A stretch of DNA of 64,000 nucleotides from an uncultured Oscillospiraceae bacterium (GCA_900541975.1 UQLR01000003.1:1-64000); one strand, 5' to 3'. Counted from the first letter of the stretch, positions 35,317 to 47,678 are shown. Made by a program: numbers and translations. The notes: generated from the sequence alone by a model not told the origin.

Positions 35317-35349
35317 ATTATCGCACAGGGAATGAATATTTATTGTCAC
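35317..35349 (-). promoter_or_regulatory. Candidate spoIIG promoter with long spacer
   Basis: On the minus strand GTGACA (35349-35344) and GATAAT (35322-35317) are 21 bases apart, and TTGTGACAA overlaps the -35. The B. subtilis spoIIG promoter also has an overlong spacer (22) and Spo0A boxes over the -35; a perfect 0A box (TGTCGAA) is not seen. Confidence 0.4.
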
Positions 35350-35390
35350 AATCTGTTTTTGCAAAAGAAAAATAAAAAGGGGGGCCATAT

Positions 35391-35480
35391 ATGGGCATAG
35401 GCCTTGTAATCGGCTTTATATTGGGAAATCTTACAGGCGTTTGTTTTATGTGCCTTTTTCAGATTAATAAAAAACAGTAA
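35391..35480 (+). CDS. 29-residue single-TM peptide, DUF3789-like
   Basis: ATG 35391 follows AAAAAGGGGGG by six bases and opens a 29-codon frame: a hydrophobic helix (IGLVIGFILGNLTGVCFMCL) and a short polar tail ending KKQ. The shape (Gly-spaced helix, CLFQ, basic end) matches the DUF3789 peptides of Firmicutes, often on mobile elements. The function is unknown. It stands alone between divergent spoIIGA and the V-ATPase promoter. Confidence 0.65.
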   Translation: MGIGLVIGFILGNLTGVCFMCLFQINKKQ

Positions 35481-35540
35481 AGGACCGTGGTATTTATAAA
35501 ATTCTATTGAATTAGGCGTGCGTGCTATAGCAGAAAAAGA

Positions 35541-35569
35541 TTGACAAATATCCATTTTTTGGTTAAAAT
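35541..35569 (+). promoter_or_regulatory. Sigma-A promoter of the V-ATPase operon
   Basis: TTGACA (35541-35546), 17 bases, TAAAAT (35564-35569). Confidence 0.8.
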
Positions 35570-35616
35570 AACCCTATATACTTTTTAATGTAAGCAGTTT
35601 TTTGGTGGTGACAAAA

Positions 35617-35928
35617 TTGGCGCTTGAGACAATCAACAGAATAAAACAAACAGAAGCAGCAGCGGCGCAGACCGAGCAAAACGCAAGGGAAGAGGCGCAG
35701 ACAGCCATACTCCATGCAAAGGAGCGGGCAAAAGAAACCGTGCTGCAAATACAACAGCAGGCAGAGAAAAAGGCAGAGATGCGCATACAGCAGGCAAGGA
35801 AAGACGCACAGGCGCTTATAACAGAGGCGGAAAAAAAATCGGCCCAGCAGGCGCAGGCGCTTAAAGAACAGGCGCAGGCGCAGAGGCACGCAGTCATACG
35901 GCACATTATTGAGGAAATTGTTGGATAA
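35617..35928 (+). CDS. ntpH: V-type ATPase subunit H/G (peripheral stalk)
   Basis: The 103 residues are nearly all one charged coiled coil (ALETINRIKQTE, then Ala/Gln/Glu/Lys-rich heptads), the form of the G/H subunit that pairs with E in the peripheral stalk. The likely start is TTG 35617, with GGTGGTGA upstream; GTG 35605, GTG 35608 and TTG 35602 are alternatives. It is first in the nine-gene operon H-I-K-E-C-F-A-B-D. Confidence 0.85.
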   Translation: MALETINRIKQTEAAAAQTEQNAREEAQTAILHAKERAKETVLQIQQQAEKKAEMRIQQARKDAQALITEAEKKSAQQAQALKEQAQAQRHAVIRHIIEEIVG

Positions 35929-35984
35929 AACAGTTTTGCTTTTTTTAAACCTGTTCTATAAAAAATAATGCGGAGGTGCGTGTT

Positions 35985-38478
<2,494 letters not shown>

Positions 38479-38519
38479 TTATAGATCAAATAATACCGGG
38501 ACGGGAGAAACAGACGCTT

Positions 38520-39104
38520 ATGGCAGGAATAGATAAAATACTGGAACAAATTAACCGGCAAGCGCAGGACGCCGCCGAAAAAATACACAAGGAAGCCGAC
38601 TGCCAGGTGCGTGAAATTGCACGGCAGGCACAGGATGCAGGACGGGAAGAAGCCCTGAAAATTGAAGAAAAAGCGGATGCGCAATGTAAAGATATTCTGG
38701 AAAGAGGAAAGTCTTCGGCGGCAGTTGTAAAGCGTAAGGCGCTTTTGCAGGCAAAACAGCAGATCATAAGCGATATAATCCGCCAAGCCAAAGCTGTGCT
38801 TCTAAACCTGCCTGAAGATGAATATTTTACCCTGCTGCTGAAAATGGTCGACAAATATGCCCAAAAGGATTCGGGACAAGTTGCGTTTTGCCAAAAAGAC
38901 TTTGCGCGTATGCCCCAATTTTTTCGCGATGAACTGCAAGGCAGGACAAACGGTAAGTTGACGCTTGCACGGCAGGCTGTCCGTATAGACGGCGGGTTTA
39001 TCCTGATATACGGAGAAATTGAAGTAAATTGTTCTTTTGAAGCGCTGTTTTCCAGCGCGTACGAGCAATTGCAGGATGAGGTGCACAGACTGCTCTTTAC
39101 TTAA
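38520..39104 (+). CDS. ntpE: V-type ATPase subunit E (peripheral stalk)
   Basis: The 194 residues have an N-terminal coiled coil rich in Ala, Glu, Gln and Lys (about 1-95) and a C-terminal globular domain (QAVRIDGGFILIYGEIEVNCSFEAL), the E-subunit pattern. It pairs with H/G. ATG 38520 has GGGAG about 12 bases upstream. It lies 41 bases after ntpK. Confidence 0.9.
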   Translation: MAGIDKILEQINRQAQDAAEKIHKEADCQVREIARQAQDAGREEALKIEEKADAQCKDILERGKSSAAVVKRKALLQAKQQIISDIIRQAKAVLLNLPEDEYFTLLLKMVDKYAQKDSGQVAFCQKDFARMPQFFRDELQGRTNGKLTLARQAVRIDGGFILIYGEIEVNCSFEALFSSAYEQLQDEVHRLLFT

Positions 39105-39124
39105 AAAGGAGGCTTTTCACTTAT

Positions 39125-40093
39125 ATGGCGGCAGATTATACCTATGCAGTTGCCCGGATACGGGCAAAAGAATTGCAGCTTTTGGGAAAGCAGGAGCTGA
39201 ACGCGCTGCTTGCCTGCAAGGATGATCAGCAATGCCTGCGTTTGCTTGCTGATAAGGGATGGGGCAAAGAAGGACAGGCGCAAAACGCAGAAGACCTTTT
39301 ACAGGAGGAGCAGAAAAAAATCTGGCTTTTGATGCGCGAGCTGGTGGACGACGTTCATGTTTTTGATGTTTTTCTGGTACAAAGCGATTTTCATAACTTA
39401 AAAGCGTCTGTTAAGGCAATTACACGCAGTATGGATCCCTCCGGGATTTTTCTTCCGTACGGAACGGTGCCGGCGCAGCATATTTATGAATCGGTCGGCA
39501 AACGGGCTTATGCAGAATTGCCTCATGCTTTACAGGATTGTGCGAAGGAAGCTATGACGTTACTGCTGCAGACAGGCGACGGCCAGCTTTGCGACAGCGT
39601 TATTGACAAGGCTTGCCTGCAAACGGTGCGGGCGCTTGGTATGCAGGCGGAAAACGAGGTGCTTTCCTTATATGCGGAGCTGACTGTCGCATTTGCCGAC
39701 ATCAAAATAGCGGTACGCTGTTGTAAAACAGGAAAAACGCCTGCGTTTATCCAAAACAGCCTGGCCGCATGTGAAACGCTCAACACACAGCTGCTTGCAA
39801 AAGCCGCGTCCAAGTCTATGGAAGATCTTTATGCTTATTTGCGTTTTACAGATTACGCCGCAGCGGTGGAGGCTCTTAAACAATCGCCGGCCGCCTTTGA
39901 AAAATGGTGCGACGATCTGTTGATGCATCAGCTGCAAACACAAAAGTGGGAACCGTTTTCCATTGGGCCTCTTGCAGCATATATCGTTGCCAGAGAAACA
40001 GAGATCAGGGCAGTAAGGCTGATCCTTTCAGCAAAACGAAACGGCCTGGATCTGCAAATTGTTAAAGAAAGGCTGCGCGATATGTATGTATAG
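39125..40093 (+). CDS. ntpC: V-type ATPase subunit C (d-type)
   Basis: The 322 residues are a helical AC39-type subunit that links the central stalk to the K ring. The start YTYAVARIRAKELQLLGKQE and the repeated three-fold helical bundle with KIAVRCCKTGK near the middle fit the family. AAAAAGGAGG precedes the ATG. Its end overlaps ntpF by eight bases. Confidence 0.92.
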   Translation: MAADYTYAVARIRAKELQLLGKQELNALLACKDDQQCLRLLADKGWGKEGQAQNAEDLLQEEQKKIWLLMRELVDDVHVFDVFLVQSDFHNLKASVKAITRSMDPSGIFLPYGTVPAQHIYESVGKRAYAELPHALQDCAKEAMTLLLQTGDGQLCDSVIDKACLQTVRALGMQAENEVLSLYAELTVAFADIKIAVRCCKTGKTPAFIQNSLAACETLNTQLLAKAASKSMEDLYAYLRFTDYAAAVEALKQSPAAFEKWCDDLLMHQLQTQKWEPFSIGPLAAYIVARETEIRAVRLILSAKRNGLDLQIVKERLRDMYV

Positions 40094-40403
40094 AATAGCT
40101 GTAATTGGCGACCGGGACAGCATATATGGTTTTGCTGCGCTGGGGCTTGACGTGGTCATTGTAGAACCGCATGAGGATGCACTTTCAAAAATCCGCAAGG
40201 TCTGTACCGGCAAGTATGCCGTGGTATATGTTACAGAAGCGCTCGCCCTTGCTTATGATAAAGAATTTGCCCGCTATACTGCTTCCACATTGCCTGCCGT
40301 GATTCCCATACCGGGTGCATATGGAAATACGGGCATAGGCATGGCAAACGTTAGGCGTTCTGTGGAAAAAGCCGTTGGATCCGATATTCTGCCCAACGAT
40401 TGA
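40086..40403 (+). CDS. ntpF: V-type ATPase subunit F
   Basis: The 105-residue Rossmann-like stalk subunit shows the family start RIAVIGDRDSIYGFAALGLD and IPIPGAYGNTGIGMANVRRSVEKAVG at the end (positions about 78-103). ATG 40086 overlaps the ntpC stop; the in-frame ATG 40059 lies within ntpC. Confidence 0.95.
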   Translation: MYRIAVIGDRDSIYGFAALGLDVVIVEPHEDALSKIRKVCTGKYAVVYVTEALALAYDKEFARYTASTLPAVIPIPGAYGNTGIGMANVRRSVEKAVGSDILPND

Positions 40404-40478
40404 TTTCATGAAAAAAGCATCCTGCCTGCCCCGCGGGCTTCAGATGCAGGAAATACCCATGGAAGGAACGGATTGTAT

Positions 40479-42248
40479 ATGAACACAGGTATCATTAAAA
40501 AGGTAGCAGGTCCCCTTGTTATTGCCGAGGGAATGCGCGATGCAAATATGTTTGACGTTGTGCGCGTCAGTTCCCAGCGGTTGACTGGTGAAATTATAGA
40601 AATGCACGGTGACAGGGCTTCTATCCAAGTTTATGAAGAAACCTCTGGGCTAGGGCCGGGCGAGCCGGTTGAATCTACCGGAATGCCGTTGAGCGTTGAG
40701 CTGGGGCCTGGCCTGATCGGCAGTATTTACGACGGCATCCAAAGGCCGCTTGACGATATTATGGAAATCAGCGGCAACAACCTGCAAAGGGGTGTGGAGG
40801 TCCCGTCGCTTAAAAGGGACAAAAAATGGGAGTTTCAGCCTGTTGCCAAAGAAGGCGACCGGGTCGAGGCCGGCGACGTACTTGGCCTCGTGCAGGAGAC
40901 AGAGATCGTCCGGCAAAAAATTATGGTTCCGCATAAACTGCGCGGCACAGTAAAAAGCATACAGGCGGGTTCCTTTACCGTAACAGATACGGTGGCGGTC
41001 ATTGCAACAGAAGAAGGAGACGTAAAAGTAAGCCTGATGCAAAAATGGCCGGTCCGCGTGGGGCGTCCCTATAAACAAAAACTCTCGCCGGAAATGCCCC
41101 TTGTTACGGGTCAGCGCGTGATCGACACGCTTTTTCCCATTGCAAAGGGCGGTGTTGCCGCCGTGCCCGGGCCGTTTGGCAGCGGAAAAACAGTGGTGCA
41201 GCACCAGCTTGCCAAATGGGCGGAGGCGGACATTGTGGTCTACATTGGCTGTGGGGAGCGCGGCAATGAAATGACAGACGTTCTTAATGAGTTTCCAGAA
41301 CTGATCGATCCCAAAACGGGCTACTCGTTGATGAAGCGCACCGTACTGATTGCCAATACATCGGATATGCCTGTCGCAGCGCGCGAGGCTTCTATTTACA
41401 CGGGTATTACCATTGCGGAATATTTTCGCGATATGGGCTTTTCCGTTGCGCTGATGGGCGATTCTACCTCACGTTGGGCGGAAGCACTGCGTGAAATGTC
41501 CGGCCGTTTGGAGGAAATGCCCGGGGAAGAGGGCTACCCCGCGTATCTGGGCAGCCGTCTTGCACAATTTTATGAGAGAGCGGGGCGTGTCATCACACTG
41601 GGCAGTGCAGATACGGAAGGCGCGCTTTCTGTTATCGGCGCTGTATCGCCCCCTGGAGGAGATATTTCAGAGCCGGTTTCACAGGCAACACTGCGCATTG
41701 TAAAGGTTTTTTGGGGCTTGGATTCAGACCTTGCCTATAAGCGCCATTTTCCAGCGATTAATTGGCTGAAAAGCTATTCGCTTTACCTTGATACAATGGC
41801 CAACTGGTTTAATCAAACGGTTGCGCCGGACTGGATGGAGTGCCGGCATAGCCTGATGCGTATCTTGCAGGAGGAAGCAGAACTGGACGAAATTGTCAAG
41901 CTGGTCGGTATGGACGCCCTTTCGCCGCCCGACAGAATTAAACTGGAAGCCGCACGTTCTATTCGAGAGGATTTTCTGCATCAGGATGCCTTTCATGAGG
42001 TAGACACCTATACGCCGCTTGCAAAGCAGCACAGGATGATGCAGCTGGTGCTTGCCTATTATCAAAAAGCCATGCAGGCGCTGGAAAAGGGCGCAACGGT
42101 TGAAAACCTTGTGAAAATGCCTGTCAGGGAGCGTCTGGGCCGGTTTAAATATGTGCCGGCGCAGGATATGGAGAAAGAATATGCATTTTTAATGGAGCAG
42201 CTTGATATCGATATGGGAAACGAAGCAAGCAAAGGAGCGGATTTCTGA
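40479..42248 (+). CDS. ntpA: V-type ATPase subunit A (catalytic)
   Basis: This is the ATP-hydrolysing subunit of the A3B3 head. Its 589 residues carry the start [15 protein letters not shown], Walker [14 protein letters not shown] (about residue 232), the Walker-B-like strand [17 protein letters not shown], and [17 protein letters not shown], all diagnostic. ATG 40479 follows GGAAGGA; TTG 40473 is possible. Its stop overlaps the ntpB start (TGATG). Confidence 0.98.
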   Translation: MNTGIIKKVAGPLVIAEGMRDANMFDVVRVSSQRLTGEIIEMHGDRASIQVYEETSGLGPGEPVESTGMPLSVELGPGLIGSIYDGIQRPLDDIMEISGNNLQRGVEVPSLKRDKKWEFQPVAKEGDRVEAGDVLGLVQETEIVRQKIMVPHKLRGTVKSIQAGSFTVTDTVAVIATEEGDVKVSLMQKWPVRVGRPYKQKLSPEMPLVTGQRVIDTLFPIAKGGVAAVPGPFGSGKTVVQHQLAKWAEADIVVYIGCGERGNEMTDVLNEFPELIDPKTGYSLMKRTVLIANTSDMPVAAREASIYTGITIAEYFRDMGFSVALMGDSTSRWAEALREMSGRLEEMPGEEGYPAYLGSRLAQFYERAGRVITLGSADTEGALSVIGAVSPPGGDISEPVSQATLRIVKVFWGLDSDLAYKRHFPAINWLKSYSLYLDTMANWFNQTVAPDWMECRHSLMRILQEEAELDEIVKLVGMDALSPPDRIKLEAARSIREDFLHQDAFHEVDTYTPLAKQHRMMQLVLAYYQKAMQALEKGATVENLVKMPVRERLGRFKYVPAQDMEKEYAFLMEQLDIDMGNEASKGADF

Positions 42249-43618
42249 TGCCAAAGGAATACAGAACAATTGAAGAGGTAGCAGGCCCCCTTATGCTTGT
42301 TAGGGGCGTAGAAGACGTACGATATAACGATCTTGGAGAAATAGAGCTTGCAAACGGTGAAAAACGGCGCTGTAAGGTGTTGGAAATTGACGGTGGCAAT
42401 GCGTTGGTGCAATTATTTGAAAATTCCGCCGGAATTAACCTTTCCAACAGCAAGGTGCGCTTTTTGGGAAGGAGCATGCAGCTGGGCGTCAGTGCAGATA
42501 TGCTTAGCCGCGTTTTTGACGGCCTTGGAAACCCGATCGACGGCGGTCCGGAAATTTTACCGGAAAAACGCATGGATATCAACGGGCTTCCCATGAACCC
42601 CGCGGCGCGCAACTATCCGCAGGAATTTATCCAAACGGGCGTTTCGGCTATTGACGGCCTTAATACGCTGGTCCGCGGCCAAAAACTTCCCATTTTTTCC
42701 GCCTCGGGGCTTCCGCATGCGAACCTAGCAGCACAGATTGCAAGGCAGGCGAAAGTCCGCGGTACCAAAGAACCGTTTGCCGTTGTCTTTGCCGCCATGG
42801 GTATTACCTTTGAAGAATCCAATTATTTTGTTGAGAGCTTTAAAGAAACCGGTGCAATCGACAGAACAGTTATGTTTGTCAATCTTGCGAACGACCCGGC
42901 TATTGAACGCATTGCAACGCCGCGCATGGCGCTCACAGCGGCGGAATACCTGGCGTTTGATGCGGGGATGCACGTGCTTGTTATTATGACGGACATCACA
43001 AATTACGCAGACGCCCTGCGCGAGGTTTCTGCAGCGCGCAAGGAGGTACCGGGCAGGCGCGGTTATCCCGGATACATGTATACAGACCTTGCATCTCTAT
43101 ATGAGCGTGCGGGCCGGCAGAAGGGAAAGCAGGGAAGCATCACGCTAATTCCAATCCTGACTATGCCAGAGGATGACAAAACCCATCCAATCCCTGACTT
43201 GACAGGATATATCACAGAAGGTCAAATTATTTTAAGCCGTGACCTGTACCGGAAAAACATTATGCCTCCCATAGATGTGCTGCCTTCGCTGAGCCGTTTA
43301 AAAGATAAGGGCATTGGAGCCGGAAAAACCAGAGCAGACCACGCCAACACGATGAACCAGCTGTTTGCAGCTTACGCAAGGGGAAAAGATGCAAAGGAGC
43401 TTATGGTTATTCTGGGTGAGGCTGCGCTGACAGATATAGATAAACTTTATGCACAATTTGCAGACGCATTTGAAAAAGAATATGTGTCCCAAGGTTACAA
43501 TACAAACCGGGAAATTGAGGAAACGCTGCAAATAGGGTGGAAGCTTTTATCTATTCTTCCCAGAAGCGAGCTTAAGCGAATTAAGGATGAATTTCTAGAC
43601 GAATACTACGGCAAGTGA
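42248..43618 (+). CDS. ntpB: V-type ATPase subunit B
   Basis: This is the non-catalytic nucleotide-binding partner of A. The 456 residues show [38 protein letters not shown] (degenerate P-loop, as expected for B), [21 protein letters not shown] and [22 protein letters not shown]. It overlaps ntpA by one base, so the two are made in equal amounts. Confidence 0.98.
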   Translation: MPKEYRTIEEVAGPLMLVRGVEDVRYNDLGEIELANGEKRRCKVLEIDGGNALVQLFENSAGINLSNSKVRFLGRSMQLGVSADMLSRVFDGLGNPIDGGPEILPEKRMDINGLPMNPAARNYPQEFIQTGVSAIDGLNTLVRGQKLPIFSASGLPHANLAAQIARQAKVRGTKEPFAVVFAAMGITFEESNYFVESFKETGAIDRTVMFVNLANDPAIERIATPRMALTAAEYLAFDAGMHVLVIMTDITNYADALREVSAARKEVPGRRGYPGYMYTDLASLYERAGRQKGKQGSITLIPILTMPEDDKTHPIPDLTGYITEGQIILSRDLYRKNIMPPIDVLPSLSRLKDKGIGAGKTRADHANTMNQLFAAYARGKDAKELMVILGEAALTDIDKLYAQFADAFEKEYVSQGYNTNREIEETLQIGWKLLSILPRSELKRIKDEFLDEYYGK

Positions 43619-43638
43619 GGAAAAAGAGGTGAAAACCA

Positions 43639-44295
43639 GTGGCTTCTACAACGGTTAACCCAACCAGAATGGAGCTTACACGCCTGAAGAAAAAGCTGCT
43701 GACGGCAATGCGCGGCCATAAACTTTTAAAAGATAAACGCGACGAGCTCATGCGGCAATTTTTAGAGCTTGTCAGGGAGAATAAAGTTCTGCGTCAGCGC
43801 GTGGAGCGGGGGATTAAAAGGGCTAATCAAAATTTTGTCCTGGCCAGGGCTTCTATGTCCGATGCGGTTCTCAACGCGGCACTTTTAGCGCCAAAGCAGG
43901 AGGTTTCTCTAAATCTTGGCACCAAAAATGTGATGAGCGTTGACATACCGGTTTTTGAATATCAGACAAGAACGCCCAATGCAAACGATATTTATACTTA
44001 CGGCTTTGCTTTTACTTCGGCAGACCTGGACGACGCAGTAAAGTCACTGGAAAATGTTTTGCCGGATATGCTTCGCTTGGCGGAGTGTGAAAAATCCTGC
44101 CAGCTTATGGCAAATGAAATTGAAAAGACCCGGCGCAGAGTTAATGCATTAGAGCATGTCATGATCCCGCAGATGCAGAGCGATATTAAATATATTACCA
44201 TGAAGCTTGATGAAAATGAACGCAGCACACAGATCCGCCTGATGAAGGTAAAGGATATGATGCTCAAACAAGCGCACGGTTATGAAAACCGCTGA
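43639..44295 (+). CDS. ntpD: V-type ATPase subunit D (central stalk)
   Basis: The 218 residues form a long coiled-coil hairpin like F1 gamma: N-terminal NPTRMELTRLKKKLLTA and the C-terminal RRVNALEHVMIPQMQSDIKYI are signatures. GTG 43639 is the start, eight bases after AGAGGTG. It is last in the operon; a terminator follows about 60 bases later. Confidence 0.97.
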   Translation: MASTTVNPTRMELTRLKKKLLTAMRGHKLLKDKRDELMRQFLELVRENKVLRQRVERGIKRANQNFVLARASMSDAVLNAALLAPKQEVSLNLGTKNVMSVDIPVFEYQTRTPNANDIYTYGFAFTSADLDDAVKSLENVLPDMLRLAECEKSCQLMANEIEKTRRRVNALEHVMIPQMQSDIKYITMKLDENERSTQIRLMKVKDMMLKQAHGYENR

Positions 44296-44358
44296 ATTAT
44301 AGCATAACCGCCGCACAGCGGTGACAGTAGTGCAATCCCACGTTATTGAAAAACATAT

Positions 44359-44392
44359 AAAAAAACGCCTGTGTTGAAACGGGCGTTTTTTT
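44359..44392. terminator. Terminator of the V-ATPase operon
   Basis: AAAAAAACGCC (44359-44369) pairs with GGCGTTTTTTT (44382-44392). A/T symmetry allows use by the convergent 44428 gene as well. Confidence 0.85.
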
Positions 44393-44427
44393 ATATATGT
44401 ATAGTACTAAAAGTAAAAAAGAAAAAT

Positions 44428-45288
44428 TTATGCCTCTTCTGTAGAAGGCTCTGTTGGTGCAGCATCAACGGATCCCAGGCTTACAAATTTTACGCCGGCG
44501 CTTGTAGCAATTTCTTCTGCAGGTGTTCCAGCATAGCCGTTGATTTCCTTTAAAGCGGTACAGTTCCAAATAATTGATTCATCTGCCTGCTGCAAATGTC
44601 TTGGAAGCGTCAGCGTTTGAAGGCTGGTGCAGCCAAGGAAAACAGCCGACCCCATTTGCGTAACACCGTCGGGTATGGCCATTTCCTTCAAAGCTGTACA
44701 ACCCTGAAACGCATAGTCGCCAATAGAAGTAACCGTATCCGGAATTGTAACGCTCTCCAGGTGTGTACACATGGCAAAATTACTGCCGCTTATGCTTTTT
44801 ACAGAGGCAGGAATTTCAAAAGACTTTGCAGATTTATTCTGCGGGTAGCATACGATCTTTGTCATATCCTTTGTAAAAAGCACGCCGTCAACTACGGTAA
44901 AGTCCATGTTTGTGCTGTCGAGCGCAATTTCCTGCAGCGCCATCGCACCGTAAAATGCATAATCATGAATATCGGAAATGCTGGAAGGAAGCGTAATTTT
45001 TGTAACAAGCTCCTGGCTGGCGTCGGTAAAAGCCCTGTTGCCAATGTGGGTTACAAATTTATCATCAATCTTTTCAGGAACGGCCACCTGCGCCTCCTGG
45101 CCTATATACTTTGTAATACGGATATGCGTGTCAAACACATCGTATTCGTACGAATCGTTAGAGGTACTTCCCAAATAGCCGTCTTCACCAACTTTTGTCT
45201 CGTCAATTGTCAAATTATTGCCGCCGCAGCCGGCCAACACAGCGGTAAAGAGCAATATGCTCATAAACAGGACGACGATTTTTTTCAT
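44428..45288 (-). CDS. BspA-type leucine-rich-repeat lipoprotein
   Basis: The 286 residues start with a lipoprotein signal (LLFTAVLAGCGG, Cys21). From about residue 75 to 255 there are BspA-like LRR_5 repeats of about 23 residues, such as VTIPDTVTSIGDYAFQGCTALKEM (about 173-196), LPSSISDIHDYAFYGAMAL and IPDGVTQMGSAVFLGCTSL. A Pro/Thr/Glu tail ends the protein. It is probably anchored outside the membrane and binds protein or surface partners. No enzyme domain is visible. It stands alone, convergent with the V-ATPase operon. Confidence 0.85.
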   Translation of the reverse strand: MKKIVVLFMSILLFTAVLAGCGGNNLTIDETKVGEDGYLGSTSNDSYEYDVFDTHIRITKYIGQEAQVAVPEKIDDKFVTHIGNRAFTDASQELVTKITLPSSISDIHDYAFYGAMALQEIALDSTNMDFTVVDGVLFTKDMTKIVCYPQNKSAKSFEIPASVKSISGSNFAMCTHLESVTIPDTVTSIGDYAFQGCTALKEMAIPDGVTQMGSAVFLGCTSLQTLTLPRHLQQADESIIWNCTALKEINGYAGTPAEEIATSAGVKFVSLGSVDAAPTEPSTEEA

Positions 45289-45370
45289 AATATTTCACTC
45301 CAGATTCCTAAGTTTAAAAGATATATGCAAAACCGCATGAGAACTTATGCAGGGAACGAAAGGCTTTGCT

Positions 45371-46249
45371 TTATTTCATACGGCGTTCCCCCATAAATGT
45401 AAGCGCAAGCATGCCCGCGCCTACGTGCGTGCCGATTACCGGTCCAATATCGGCGATGATGCTGTCCTTTATAAGGCCGCGTTCTTTCAACAGCCTGTCC
45501 AGTGCCTGTGCGTCTTCTAATACGTCGGCATGGCCTATGATTACAGTTTGTTCCTTTGTATTGGCGCCGTCGCTTATCAGGCGGTCAGCCAGGCCTTCCA
45601 ACACCTTGCTGGCGCCCCGGATTTTCGCCACAGTTGTAAGTTTGCCGTCTGAATCCACGCTTAAAAGCGGCTTGATTTGCAACGCTTTACCAAAGGCGGC
45701 GGTTACAGTGCCGATCCGTCCGCCCCGTTTTAAATGCTCCAGGTCGTCCACAACAAACCAGTGGCATACGCGCTGCTTATTCTGCTCCACCCAGTCGGCA
45801 AGCGCAGAAAGCTGCATGCCGGCGCGTTTTTTCAGCCCTGCATGGTAAACCAGCAGCCCTTCCCCAACAGAAGCGCACAAAGAGTCCACAATTACTATTT
45901 TTCTGTCCGGGTATTTTTTTTGCAGATCGGCCACTGCAATCCTGCAGGTGTTATACGTGCCGCTCATCCCGGAAGTAAAGCAAATATAAAGGATGTCTTT
46001 TCCGCTCTCCAAAAAGGGCTGAAAAAAGCTTGAAAACTCTTTGTAATTAATTTGGCTTGTGGTGGAAAATCTGCCGGTGCGCATTGCCTGATAAAACGCC
46101 TGGTAAGACAACTGGCGCGCGTCAATATAATGCTTAAAGGGGCGCCCGTCCAATGTAAATTCCATAGGAATTACATGAATATCCAGCTCGCTGCAGTGCT
46201 GTGCAGGCAGATCCAGCGTACAGTCGGAAATCAAAACATAATTCTCCAT
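45371..46249 (-). CDS. DegV family fatty-acid-binding protein
   Basis: The 292-residue protein shows the DegV layout: YVLISDCTLDLPAQ at the start, ICFTSGMSGTYNTCRIA, IVDSLCASVGEGLLVYHA, DLEHLKRGGRIG and the end DIGPVIGTHVGAGMLALTF. DegV/FakB proteins hold a fatty acid for a FakA-type kinase. ATG 46249 has GGAGG six bases upstream; the longer in-frame ATG 46306 is not supported. No fakA is in the window. Confidence 0.93.
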   Translation of the reverse strand: MENYVLISDCTLDLPAQHCSELDIHVIPMEFTLDGRPFKHYIDARQLSYQAFYQAMRTGRFSTTSQINYKEFSSFFQPFLESGKDILYICFTSGMSGTYNTCRIAVADLQKKYPDRKIVIVDSLCASVGEGLLVYHAGLKKRAGMQLSALADWVEQNKQRVCHWFVVDDLEHLKRGGRIGTVTAAFGKALQIKPLLSVDSDGKLTTVAKIRGASKVLEGLADRLISDGANTKEQTVIIGHADVLEDAQALDRLLKERGLIKDSIIADIGPVIGTHVGAGMLALTFMGERRMK

Positions 46250-46365
46250 TATGAACCTCCATAAAATATCTTTTTTCATCATAACATAAAACTGTGTGTG
46301 ATACAATCGTTAATTTATGAATATACTTAAAACAGGCAATTTTACCGACAGAAAGGATGACCTCT

Positions 46366-46650
46366 ATGAACTGCCGTATTGTCGATATGCGCCATAAGGA
46401 AGTGATCAATGCAAAGGACGGAGCCAGGCTGGGCTTTGTAGACGATGTAGAAGTGGACACATGCACTGCCAGATTGGTGTCGATCGTAATTTACGGCCGG
46501 TTGAAATGTTTTGGTATATTCGGCAGGTGCGATGATATTGTAATCCGTTGGGAAAATATTGAGCTGATAGGGGAAGATACCATTTTGGTTAACCACCGTT
46601 GCCCGCCAAAACGCAGAAAAAAATTCAGGAATCCTTTTGCGTCTATATAG
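46366..46650 (+). CDS. YlmC/YmxH-family sporulation protein (PRC-barrel)
   Basis: The 94 residues form a PRC-barrel-like domain: MRHKEVINAKDGARLGFVDDVEVD, LVSIVIYGRLKCFGIFGRCDDIVIRWE (positions about 39-66) and DTILVN, as in the YlmC/YmxH family linked to sporulation in Clostridia and Bacilli. ATG 46366 has AAAGG nine bases upstream; ATG 46357 has none. The role is unknown. Confidence 0.88.
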   Translation: MNCRIVDMRHKEVINAKDGARLGFVDDVEVDTCTARLVSIVIYGRLKCFGIFGRCDDIVIRWENIELIGEDTILVNHRCPPKRRKKFRNPFASI

Positions 46651-46716
46651 CAAAGCCCTGCTTTTATTATGCCGCATCTGTATCTTTAAACACTTTTTTG
46701 TACCCGAATATACGTA

Positions 46717-46732
46717 CAATCTGCGCAGATTG
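46717..46732. repeat. 16-base perfect palindrome upstream of the rpsB promoter
   Basis: CAATCTGCGCAGATTG is its own reverse complement. It ends 29 bases before the rpsB -35 box. It could be an operator or a small hairpin; nothing assigns a factor. Confidence 0.5.
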
Positions 46733-46761
46733 CGCTGCAGAAAGAGTATGGAAAAAAACGG

Positions 46762-46790
46762 TTGCTTTTTCAAATGTGTTGTGTTATAAT
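46762..46790 (+). promoter_or_regulatory. Sigma-A promoter of rpsB-tsf
   Basis: TTGCTT (46762-46767), 17 bases, perfect TATAAT (46785-46790). The leader to the rpsB ATG is about 103 bases. Confidence 0.85.
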
Positions 46791-46796
46791 ATCTAG

Positions 46797-46890
46797 GCAT
46801 TACGCACGCCGGGGTTGCGCCGGAAGGGTGCCGCATTCAAAAGGCGGTTGTTCCGGTATGGACGCGGCGGAGGACATAACCTAAGGAGGA
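46797..46890 (+). ncRNA. GC-rich rpsB leader, possible autoregulatory structure
   Basis: The leader is much richer in GC than its flanks, with inverted segments such as CACGCCGGGG/TTGCGCCGG and ATTCAAAAGGCGG. Ribosomal S2 operons are often autoregulated by such leaders, but I cannot match a known consensus here. Confidence 0.35.
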
Positions 46891-46899
46891 AATTAAAAA

Positions 46900-47664
46900 A
46901 TGGCAGTAGTATCTATGAAACAGCTTCTGGAGGCTGGCGTACATTTTGGCCACCAGACAAGAAGATGGAACCCTAAAATGGCAGAGTATATCTTCACAGA
47001 GCGCAACGGTATTTATATTATTGATTTGCAGAAGACCGTTAAAAAACTTGAAGAAGCATACGCTTTTGTTCGTGACCTTTCCGTAGAAGGTAAAAGCGTT
47101 CTGTTTGTTGGGACGAAAAAACAGGCGCAGGATTCCGTAAAAGAAGAAGCCGAGCGCGCAGGCGCGTATTATGTCAACGCACGCTGGCTTGGCGGTATGC
47201 TCACAAACTTTACAACGATTAAAAGAAGGATTGACCGCTTAAAGCAGCTTCGGGCTATGGAAGAAGACGGAACGTTTGATCTGCTTCCCAAAAAAGAGGT
47301 CATAAAACTGAAACTGGAAATTGAAAAGCTTGAAAAGTTTCTGGGCGGGATCAAAGAAATGAAGCAGGCACCGGGCGCGCTCTTTATTGTCGACCCGCGC
47401 AAGGAAAGAATTGCGGTAGCTGAAGCCAAAAAGCTTGGCATTCCGATTGTCGCAATTGTCGATACCAACTGTGACCCGGACGAGATTGACTATGTGATTC
47501 CCGGAAACGACGATGCTATTCGCGCTGTTAAACTGATTGCAGGGACAATGGCAAATGCGATTATTGAAGGCCATGAGGGCCAGATGGGCGCCGCGGCAAA
47601 AGAGGCGCAAGAAGTTGCAGACGATCAGGCGGAGGAAGAACCGCAGCAGGAGTCTGCTGAATAA
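46900..47664 (+). CDS. rpsB: 30S ribosomal protein S2
   Basis: The 254 residues show the S2 signatures [37 protein letters not shown] and [19 protein letters not shown], and an acidic Gln/Glu-rich tail. AAGGAGG precedes the ATG. It leads the rpsB-tsf operon. Confidence 0.99.
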   Translation: MAVVSMKQLLEAGVHFGHQTRRWNPKMAEYIFTERNGIYIIDLQKTVKKLEEAYAFVRDLSVEGKSVLFVGTKKQAQDSVKEEAERAGAYYVNARWLGGMLTNFTTIKRRIDRLKQLRAMEEDGTFDLLPKKEVIKLKLEIEKLEKFLGGIKEMKQAPGALFIVDPRKERIAVAEAKKLGIPIVAIVDTNCDPDEIDYVIPGNDDAIRAVKLIAGTMANAIIEGHEGQMGAAAKEAQEVADDQAEEEPQQESAE

Positions 47665-47678
47665 AATAAGATTTTTTG

